From assembly GCA_020434465.1 (NCBI GenBank), contig JAGRAS010000016.1, forward strand, positions 1 to 12,179: 12,179 bases of DNA, read 5' to 3'. This document shows, in pieces, positions 6,975 through 12,179 of the stretch; position 1 is the first letter of the stretch; every line of letters starts with the position of its first letter. The notes beneath the pieces are model-generated. The model worked only from the letters and a program-made list of their open reading frames with translations. It did not search any database and was not told the origin of the DNA. Made by a program: the position numbers and the translations under genes. This DNA is from Bdellovibrionales bacterium (lineage in GTDB: Bacteria; Bdellovibrionota; UBA2361; JAGRAS01).

Positions 6975-7865
6975 TTACGCAGCTTCACTATCTTTAAGAT
7001 CCCTATCATCTAGAAAATTTCTTTCAATACATACCGAATGCAAAGTCCCTAAGCTATGTAAGCCAGCATGAAATTTTAAGTGTATATTTTTTACCCCCAT
7101 TGCACCAAAACATGTACTCCCATCTGGGCCAAACTCTCCAACTTCCACCACAAAATTAATTACTTTGTCCTCTGAAACATAAATGCGTTTAATATTTTCT
7201 AGAATTAAATAAGTATTACTTGCGGTTCCCAGCCTATCTAATTCGTTTTCCAATTCATCAACCAAGGCTTCAAACAAATAACTTGCTACTGGTATATCAG
7301 CAGGCAAAGCTACTTCTGGTCTTGCAACAGAATCTAAGTATTTGCCTATTAGAAGCAAAGGCTTCATCAATTCTTTAAATGCAGATTTTTGAAAAATTGG
7401 GGTAAATTCAATTTCTTCATACTTATCAGGCTTTTTTACTAGCAAACGAGTCTCTGAAGAAAGTTTTTCAAAAAAAGCTGGAGCACCACTTTCAAGTTTA
7501 GAGCGCTTATTGGGCACAATAAAATCATCACCGTCTTTTATCTCCAATAATACAAATTTAACACCTGCTCTATCAAAAGCTTGAGCAACAGTCTGTATTT
7601 CAGGATTTAGTTTTCCAGATAGATTTAATGCTTCTTTGTATTTAGAAAACATTTGCTGCAATTTTGGCAGCAGCCAAAGCAAACTTCCAGGTGGGATAAA
7701 ATTAATCTTGCGATCGATCGGTTTCAAACCAAACTGAGCAACAATTTTTTCAAACAAAAAATCAAAATCAGGAGTAGTAAGAGATTCTAAGTTTTCACGA
7801 TAGTTTTGAAGCGATAACCTTGCTTCTTCATTGGGATCACTTCCTGGCATGCTTACTTCAGTCAT
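6975..7865 (-). CDS. Conserved-looking cytoplasmic protein, unknown function
   Basis: The protein is 296 residues from the ATG at 7865, chosen because GGAA lies eight bases upstream. The frame extends nine codons further to a TTG at 7892, which has no ribosome binding site. There is no signal peptide or membrane segment, so it is probably cytoplasmic. The middle is charged and helical (roughly the 'FEKIVAQFGLKPIDRKINFIPPGSL' region and onward), and the C-terminal third looks like alternating beta strands (KRIYVSED, NFVVEVGEFG, STCFGAMGVKNIHLKFHAG). Four His occur in a short run near the end (IHLKFHAGLHSLGTLHS), which might bind a metal. No family is recognised. It is transcribed away from the ATP-grasp cluster across a 231-bp gap, so a shared regulatory region is possible. 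Confidence 0.7.
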   Translation of the reverse strand: MTEVSMPGSDPNEEARLSLQNYRENLESLTTPDFDFLFEKIVAQFGLKPIDRKINFIPPGSLLWLLPKLQQMFSKYKEALNLSGKLNPEIQTVAQAFDRAGVKFVLLEIKDGDDFIVPNKRSKLESGAPAFFEKLSSETRLLVKKPDKYEEIEFTPIFQKSAFKELMKPLLLIGKYLDSVARPEVALPADIPVASYLFEALVDELENELDRLGTASNTYLILENIKRIYVSEDKVINFVVEVGEFGPDGSTCFGAMGVKNIHLKFHAGLHSLGTLHSVCIERNFLDDRDLKDSEAA

Positions 7866-8061
7866 AGAACAATTTCCAAAAATTAAGCACAAAACGAATT
7901 TGGCTTAGGTTCTACGTAAGACCATGCTGTAGGAAAGACTTAAATGCCGAATTTAGACGCAAAGAATTTTATTTCGATGCTCAAAAAAAATAAGAGATAA
8001 ATCTAATAAATTAAACTACTTAGCTTTAGGCCGAACCACTATGCAAGCTGAAAAATCAAAT

Positions 8062-8090
8062 TTGCTTAAGAAAGCAGTCACAAATAAATT
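8062..8090 (+). promoter_or_regulatory. Promoter placed for a leaderless ATP-grasp mRNA
   Basis: TTGCTT (8062-8067), a 17-base spacer and TAAATT (8085-8090) end exactly six bases before the ATG at 8097. There is no Shine-Dalgarno in this stretch. The -10 is the same hexamer as in the rpsO promoter; the -35 is weak (three of six). The rest of the divergent gap (7866-8061) shows only an imperfect 16-bp dyad at 7908-7923. Confidence 0.4.
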
Positions 8091-8096
8091 TAAACT

Positions 8097-9911
8097 ATGA
8101 TTCAAAGACAATCGCAAACAGCAAAAGCCTCTTTAGGGATTGGAAAATCTTTTTTAGGCAACTTAGAAAACAACTTTCTTTCAGTTGAGCTTGTTGAATT
8201 TTTAGGTAAATTTAAAAGTGCTAAAGCCGCTAAAAGTTACAAAGAATTTGAAATATATTTAAATAGCTGGGCCGATATGACGGCCAATCTAAAAACTCAG
8301 ACTGCGAACTCTAATGATTTAGCTGAAGCATGCTTAGATAAACAATTTTATAGCTTATACGATCCTACCCAAGCTACAGTCGCTATCATTTTTCCTTTGA
8401 CAGTTTCAGGCGCATATCTTTTTGGAGCTGCATCTGCCTTAGCTAGGCAAAACGGTAAGGATACTCCAAACTTTGTTTACGTTCATAGAAATGATTTAAA
8501 CAGATTTAAAACCTGCATTTTTGAAGATGCTAGTGTTAGATTGTATGCAACTGGTGGACTTTTAGTTACAGATAAAGGCATGCCAGTTGTTGGAGAGTTC
8601 CCGGAAGCCATTCAAATTGATTCTGTCTTTGATGTTTTATGCGACGGCGATGTTGCTTTTCATACGCGTCGTTTAGGCATCCCCCAGTTGTTAAGTCAAA
8701 AATCAAACGAACAACATCTTAAATCTCGAGATAAAGATATCTTTGAAGCTGTTGGAGTAGTTACTTCAAAATTTGCAACTTTAGATACTAGCTGCTCAAT
8801 TGATAATCTCTCAGTAACAAGAGCCATTAATTCAGCATGGCCCGGTAAGAAGCCAAAAGCACTAGTCATCAAAGCTGACACCGGCAGTCATGGTGAAAAT
8901 GTAATTATGATCCCTGAAAATTGGCAAATTGATGATCTTATCTCGGCTGCAAGAAAGCTCAAATCAGCTTCAGAGAAAATTATCATCGAAGCTTGGGAAG
9001 AAAGTGTTCCTTTCTATGTCGATCAAACTCGGAAAGACTGGAATATACGTATCGTGGCTTCACAAGTAGGCGTAGTAGACTTGGAAGTTAGAATTGGCAC
9101 ATGGGGAATCCCAGTAAATGTAACCCATGCTAAACAACCTGCAAAAATTGAAAACTTTGACGATTTTTACCGAGCATTGAAAAAACAGAACTCAAATTTA
9201 CCTACTAAAAAACAATTAATCAGCTCACTATCAAAAATAGCAACTCAGGTTGCAAGAGAACAGAACTCACCTTTTATTGGCCTTGATGTAATTCTAAGAG
9301 CGGATGATTTTACTTGGGTTGCAATTGAGTCTAATACAGGTCCGGTTGGTCTTTTATCTTCGCTTTACAATCATAGAAAAGAAGTTGCTGAGAAAATAAG
9401 AGGTGCAAGAGAATTTAATAGACATGTATTAAAATTAGTTACAAAACTTGATGTGGTAAATTCACCTCTAGTTGCAATCGAACCTTTAACGGACTGGCCC
9501 CCTAATTCGCCAGCAGAAATTTTAGACTTATTAAGAATAGTACTCGATGCTACACCCGGCGAGTCCTATCCTTTTGCTGAAGAAATAATTGACTTTATTG
9601 AGTCATATAGAAATGAGATTGATCATAATACAGCACTAGAAGTTTTAAGCAGCATTTTTTTTGACTGTAAACTTTATAAAATAGCTGATGAAGATTTAAT
9701 TGAAAAAATTCAAGCGAGCTATAATTCATTTGAGGAAGCAAAAGACAAACCACTTCAAGAGTTAGACAATTTACTTAACGCCTTTAATCGTACTCCAATC
9801 TCTCGCAAATCACTTGAAGCATTCAAAAAAATTTTCACAATGGCACATAGCCAAACAAGACTGGTGCGCTTAAAAAAAATTGAAGCTGCAAAGTTAAAAC
9901 GTTTGATTTAA
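8097..9911 (+). CDS. ATP-grasp ligase-like protein with helical C-terminal extension
   Basis: The 604-residue protein carries an ATP-grasp fold: a pre-ATP-grasp, Rossmann-like region (about 92-200), the glycine-rich loop with KADTGSHGENV (259-269, ATP-binding Lys259), the hinge strand IIIEAWEES (296-303), NIR at 316-318, a GLDV strand (Asp397) and the metal-binding IESNTGP (Glu411, Asn413). Enzymes of this fold activate a carboxylate as acyl-phosphate and join it to an amine or thiol. Residues 430-604 are an added, mostly helical domain of unknown role, and residues 1-90 are also helical. Key residues are present, so catalysis is likely, but the substrate is unknown. It heads a cluster with an unknown protein and a GNAT acetyltransferase, which suggests peptide or small-molecule biosynthesis or modification (inference). 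There is no Shine-Dalgarno; a 19-codon frame (8041-8100) overlaps its start as ATGA. Confidence 0.8.
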   Translation: MIQRQSQTAKASLGIGKSFLGNLENNFLSVELVEFLGKFKSAKAAKSYKEFEIYLNSWADMTANLKTQTANSNDLAEACLDKQFYSLYDPTQATVAIIFPLTVSGAYLFGAASALARQNGKDTPNFVYVHRNDLNRFKTCIFEDASVRLYATGGLLVTDKGMPVVGEFPEAIQIDSVFDVLCDGDVAFHTRRLGIPQLLSQKSNEQHLKSRDKDIFEAVGVVTSKFATLDTSCSIDNLSVTRAINSAWPGKKPKALVIKADTGSHGENVIMIPENWQIDDLISAARKLKSASEKIIIEAWEESVPFYVDQTRKDWNIRIVASQVGVVDLEVRIGTWGIPVNVTHAKQPAKIENFDDFYRALKKQNSNLPTKKQLISSLSKIATQVAREQNSPFIGLDVILRADDFTWVAIESNTGPVGLLSSLYNHRKEVAEKIRGAREFNRHVLKLVTKLDVVNSPLVAIEPLTDWPPNSPAEILDLLRIVLDATPGESYPFAEEIIDFIESYRNEIDHNTALEVLSSIFFDCKLYKIADEDLIEKIQASYNSFEEAKDKPLQELDNLLNAFNRTPISRKSLEAFKKIFTMAHSQTRLVRLKKIEAAKLKRLI

Positions 9912-9931
9912 TTAAACTAGCTACTAGCTAA

Positions 9932-9960
9932 TTGACTATGGATATTAACTCACTTAAACT
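9932..9960 (+). promoter_or_regulatory. Promoter placed for a near-leaderless mRNA of the 461-residue protein
   Basis: TTGACT (9932-9937, five of six), a 17-base spacer and TAAACT (9955-9960, four of six) end eight bases before the ATG at 9969. The start site would fall at or within about three bases of the ATG. The -35 hexamer is identical to that of rpsO. The gap also carries tandem CTAGCTA and AACTCAC repeats of unclear meaning. The second gene therefore may have its own promoter and not depend only on read-through. Confidence 0.5.
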
Positions 9961-9968
9961 CACCCAAA

Positions 9969-11354
9969 ATGAGTAGTACAAACCCCGATTTACCACACAA
10001 GCAATCCCAAGCTTCGCCACAATCAAGCTTAAGCAAAGAAGACAGACAAGAACTAACAAATCTTACTTTTACTGCTAAAGTTGAATATAAATTTTATGAG
10101 AATTTACTAGATGCTTTTTGTTCTAAATCTGAGATAAAAAAAATAACAGACTCTTATAAAATTCCAGCTAGTATTCTCTGGAAAGCTATTAATTTAATCC
10201 GCGATGAAAAAATCGCCTTGGCACCGCCTTGCAGTGCAAAAGATGATACAGAAATTGCGGAAGTACTTAAACTAGCTCATTTAGACCACGCAGTACTAGT
10301 AAATTGTGATGGAAAATTTTTATTATATAGAAAAGACAAGATAATAGAGTTAAAAGAAAGAGACTTAGATTTAACTAAGCCCGCTTTAAAACCCAGCTAC
10401 ACTGATGATAAGCAAAGCCCTGCTTATTTTTACTTAAAAATTAATCCTAAAGCGGCTCTAGAATTGTATACTTATGCTGAATCAATCTTATCTTTAAAGT
10501 ATGAAATTTCCTGTAAATCTTTTGCTAATGCTTGCAGAAAAGCAACAGAAACTAATCTAACTGCTCTTATCAATGAAAATTTTCAAACACAGCGTGAGTT
10601 TGTAACTTTTGCAATTGATCAAGCAAAGTTAACAGACCAAGAAATTTTAATTGTACATAGATATAATATCCCTAGAATCCCTGTTTACACTTGTGCATTA
10701 GTTACAAAAGACTCAAAAGTTAAAGATATTGTTCGCGAGTTAAATGCTGAAAATGGAATTACTGCAGGATATAGAGCTTTAGTAGAAAATGAAAAGGAGA
10801 TTTTAAATTTTCTTAATACATTTGAACCTCTAAGAGATTTACTAAGAAAAGATGATGACTTTAGGCGCTGCTTTAATGAATGTAACCAACTAGTAGATGA
10901 AATTTTATTAGTTGCTGAAGATGAACTAACCGGGAAAGAAGCTTATCTCCTTAAGTGGATAGATGAGTACACACAAGCTCTAAGATCCTTTATAGAGAAA
11001 ATTCGCGAGCTTCCACAAAACTTTTTTTCTGAACTTCCTAATATAGATGATCTTCCATTTATTTTTAGTTATAAAACCGGCATTTTCTTTCAACCATTAT
11101 GCCGCAGCGCAGCCATTACACAAATGTTTATCGAACATGGATTTGAAATCTTACTAGCATGTGAGTCAGATCTTTATCCAGCAGAAGCTATAAAAATGGC
11201 AAAAAAAGCAAATGCTTTGCAAACAGTAATCGCTCAATATTTAATCGCCCCACTATTGATTGAAATAAACGATACAAGCAATCTGATTCATGGAGGCAAT
11301 TTATTTTATCCTTACCAAGAAATTTTAGTTGAGATTAAAACGAAAAAAAACTAA
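9969..11354 (+). CDS. 461-residue protein of unrecognised family, in ATP-grasp cluster
   Basis: No family is recognised. Residues 1-22 are polar (Ser/Gln/Pro-rich) and probably disordered. Residues about 52-78 (SEIKKITDSYKIPASILWKAI) have a helix-turn-helix-like spacing. Residues 105-130 look like beta strands (HAVLVNCDGKFLLYRKDKIIEL). Residues 160-220 and 290-350 are largely helical, and residues 225-250 are strands (QEILIVHRYNIPRIPVYTCALV). There are no membrane segments, signal peptide or familiar catalytic motif. The C-terminus ends LVEIKTKKN. It lies 57 bp after the ATP-grasp gene and 9 bp before the GNAT gene on the same strand, so it most likely acts in the same pathway, as an enzyme, partner or regulator. 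It lacks a Shine-Dalgarno and has its own apparent promoter. Confidence 0.75.
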   Translation: MSSTNPDLPHKQSQASPQSSLSKEDRQELTNLTFTAKVEYKFYENLLDAFCSKSEIKKITDSYKIPASILWKAINLIRDEKIALAPPCSAKDDTEIAEVLKLAHLDHAVLVNCDGKFLLYRKDKIIELKERDLDLTKPALKPSYTDDKQSPAYFYLKINPKAALELYTYAESILSLKYEISCKSFANACRKATETNLTALINENFQTQREFVTFAIDQAKLTDQEILIVHRYNIPRIPVYTCALVTKDSKVKDIVRELNAENGITAGYRALVENEKEILNFLNTFEPLRDLLRKDDDFRRCFNECNQLVDEILLVAEDELTGKEAYLLKWIDEYTQALRSFIEKIRELPQNFFSELPNIDDLPFIFSYKTGIFFQPLCRSAAITQMFIEHGFEILLACESDLYPAEAIKMAKKANALQTVIAQYLIAPLLIEINDTSNLIHGGNLFYPYQEILVEIKTKKN

Positions 11355-11357
11355 CCT
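11329..11357 (+). promoter_or_regulatory. Candidate internal promoter for a leaderless GNAT mRNA
   Basis: TTGAGA (11329-11334, five of six), a 17-base spacer and TAACCT (11352-11357) end exactly six bases before the ATG at 11364. The -10 is poor outside its TAnnnT frame and overlaps the stop codon of the preceding gene. It is listed because the spacing matches the other genes of this cluster; alone it would be weak. Confidence 0.3.
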
Positions 11358-11363
11358 TGCTAC

Positions 11364-11819
11364 ATGCAGTCTTTCAGCTCAACAACAGAAACAGAAATCC
11401 AATTTGTAAATTTAACAACAGAACAAGATTGGACTGATGCATTTCAGTGTTTATCGCAACTAAGGCCAGAGCTTAAACTTCCAGACTTTCTTAGAATGAG
11501 AGAAGATTTATTAAGTCGCAATTATAAATTGCTTGGTCTTAAAGATAAGAACCAGATTGTTTGTGTTGCTGGCTATATGTTACATCCACATATCGAAAGA
11601 GGAAGTGAGTTTTGGATACATGACCTAGTAAGCCTTAATACTGAAAGATCAAAAGGCTATGGCTTAAAAATGATGGCAGAATTAGAAAAAATAGCGCGTC
11701 ATTCAGGATGCAAACGAGTTCAAGTTCATACTAGAATTGATAGAGAACTAGCTCAAAACTTCTACGAAAATAAAGCTAAATTTGACAAATATGCTTATGT
11801 ATATTCAAGGCGCATCTAA
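11364..11819 (+). CDS. GNAT-family N-acetyltransferase
   Basis: This 151-residue protein transfers an acyl group, usually acetyl, from acyl-CoA to an amine. The GNAT core is visible: strand FWIHDLVSL (83-91), the pyrophosphate-binding loop R-x-x-G-x-G as RSKGYG (95-100), a helix (LKMMAELEKIARHSGCKRVQVHT, about 101-123) and the motif-B-like AQNFYENKAKFDKYAYVY (130-147). The usual 'GF' after the FYE helix is replaced by AKF. The acceptor substrate is unknown; the ATP-grasp neighbour suggests acetylation or acylation of an amine on the same product. It starts 9 bp after the preceding gene with no Shine-Dalgarno. Its stop codon lies within a CATCTAAAATC sequence that recurs in the repeat immediately downstream, so the native 3' end may have been altered by the neighbouring mobile DNA. 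Confidence 0.85.
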   Translation: MQSFSSTTETEIQFVNLTTEQDWTDAFQCLSQLRPELKLPDFLRMREDLLSRNYKLLGLKDKNQIVCVAGYMLHPHIERGSEFWIHDLVSLNTERSKGYGLKMMAELEKIARHSGCKRVQVHTRIDRELAQNFYENKAKFDKYAYVYSRRI

Positions 11820-11823
11820 AATC

Positions 11824-11868
11824 CTAAAATCAGTACACCCCAACCATCTAAAATCAGTACACCCCAAC
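11824..11868. repeat. 21-bp tandem-like direct repeat before transposase
   Basis: The sequence CTAAAATCAGTACACCCCAAC occurs at 11824-11844 and 11848-11868, separated by three bases (period 24). A further partial copy (CATCTAAAATC) begins at 11813 and includes the GNAT stop codon. Repeated short sequences of this kind occur at the ends of some insertion sequences (for example IS21-type ends), so this may be an element end or a scar. It lies between the GNAT gene and the IS200-like transposase. Confidence 0.8.
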
Positions 11869-11900
11869 ATTTTTAAGCAACTACTAAGCTAACACAACGA

Positions 11901-11921
11901 TTACTTCCTTAGAAGGAGTAA
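11901..11921 (+). promoter_or_regulatory. Hairpin sequestering the transposase ribosome binding site
   Basis: TTACTTCCTT (11901-11910) can pair with AAGGAGTAA (11913-11921) through nine pairs with one bulged T and a 2-base apparent loop (the tip must open in practice). The right arm contains the whole Shine-Dalgarno AAGGAG (11913-11918), seven bases before the ATG at 11926. IS200 transposase mRNA is known to hide its start region in a stem-loop; the parallel here is inferred. Confidence 0.5.
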
Positions 11922-11925
11922 TTAA

Positions 11926-12179
11926 ATGCCACGTGTTAGAAGACAGGTAATATCGAACTGTATGTACGAAGTATGCTTTAGAGCCAAGGAAAGCATACCT
12001 CTAGTAGCAACTGAGTATATGAAGCTACTAATAAGCTCTATACTGGCACGCACTCAAAGAGATCATAAAGTAGTGATATGCCACGATATCTGGAATGGTT
12101 CTCATCCTCATATAATCTTAGTAACTAAAGACTCTCAGCAGTTAATTAACTTTGTATCTGAAGTACAGAAAAAGTTAAC
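11926..12179 (+). CDS. IS200-like (Y1/HUH) transposase, C-terminus beyond window
   Basis: The first 84 codons are open to the right edge. AAGGAG lies seven bases before the ATG. The N-terminus (PRVRRQVISNCMYEVCFRA) and the strand 'HKVVICHDIWNGSHPHIILV' fit the Y1 transposase fold (PF01797), in which an H-x-H motif binds the metal at the single-strand DNA nicking site. Here it is His60-Pro-His62, with Pro where a bulky hydrophobic residue is usual. The catalytic tyrosine would lie beyond the window. The PRxRRQV start and 'ARTQRD' segment resemble a chromosomal IS200-like/REP-associated transposase subgroup rather than classical IS200 (from memory, not checked). It is preceded by a 21-bp direct repeat and a ribosome-site hairpin. 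Confidence 0.7.
   Translation, partial: MPRVRRQVISNCMYEVCFRAKESIPLVATEYMKLLISSILARTQRDHKVVICHDIWNGSHPHIILVTKDSQQLINFVSEVQKKL

Noticed and set aside
7866..7892. Nine-codon N-terminal extension of the 6975 gene from a TTG
   Set aside because: There is no ribosome site for the TTG, whereas the ATG at 7865 has GGAA at good spacing.
7908..7923. Imperfect 16-bp dyad GGTTCTACGTAAGACC as operator
   Set aside because: It has a mismatch and a wobble, is a single copy, and has no defined promoter for the minus-strand gene next to it; too weak to call.
9938..9976. 12-codon frame overlapping the start of the 461-residue protein
   Set aside because: There is no ribosome site, it is very short, and it lies inside the spacer and -10 of a good promoter, so it is probably not fully transcribed.
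11824..11868. Possible CRISPR repeats
   Set aside because: There are only two copies, separated by three bases, with no spacers and no cas genes.

Overview
The window is AT-rich DNA that looks like a chromosome segment of a Gram-negative bacterium. Signal-peptide-bearing envelope proteins, a DUF4388 (PATAN-type) protein and the rpsO-pnp-dut order suggest a deltaproteobacteria-like lineage (Desulfobacterota, Myxococcota, Bdellovibrionota or a relative). This placement is inferred from gene content and protein flavour only.

Layout. Positions 1-6691 are one minus-strand block, read right to left: rpsO (ribosomal protein S15), pnp (polynucleotide phosphorylase), dut (dUTPase), an acidic secreted protein of unknown function, a TPR-containing membrane protein, and a DUF4388 protein cut off by the left edge. 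Two junctions (pnp/dut and TPR/DUF4388) are one-base TAATG overlaps, so those pairs are probably translationally coupled. rpsO has a good sigma70-type promoter, and its leader can fold as an H-type pseudoknot, as expected for S15 autoregulation. A hairpin fills the rpsO-pnp gap, where PNPase autocontrol acts in E. coli. Positions 6692-6974 hold that leader and promoter, an orphan hairpin/T-run and a short direct repeat. A minus-strand gene of unknown function (6975-7865) follows.

Positions 8097-11819 are a plus-strand cluster of three genes: an ATP-grasp ligase-like protein with a long helical C-terminal extension, a 461-residue protein of no recognised family, and a GNAT acetyltransferase. 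ATP-grasp plus GNAT suggests making or modifying a small molecule or peptide; the product cannot be read from the sequence. None of the three has a Shine-Dalgarno sequence. Each instead has a -35/-10 pair with a 17-base spacer ending 6-8 bases before the ATG, which is the geometry of leaderless mRNAs. The TPR gene has the same -10-to-ATG spacing.

Positions 11820-12179 are mobile DNA: a 21-bp direct repeat abutting the GNAT stop codon, a hairpin that would hide a strong ribosome binding site, and the start of an IS200-like (Y1/HUH) transposase running off the right edge.

The best candidates for something undescribed are the ATP-grasp/unknown/GNAT cluster and the repeated promoter-to-start geometry in front of its genes.
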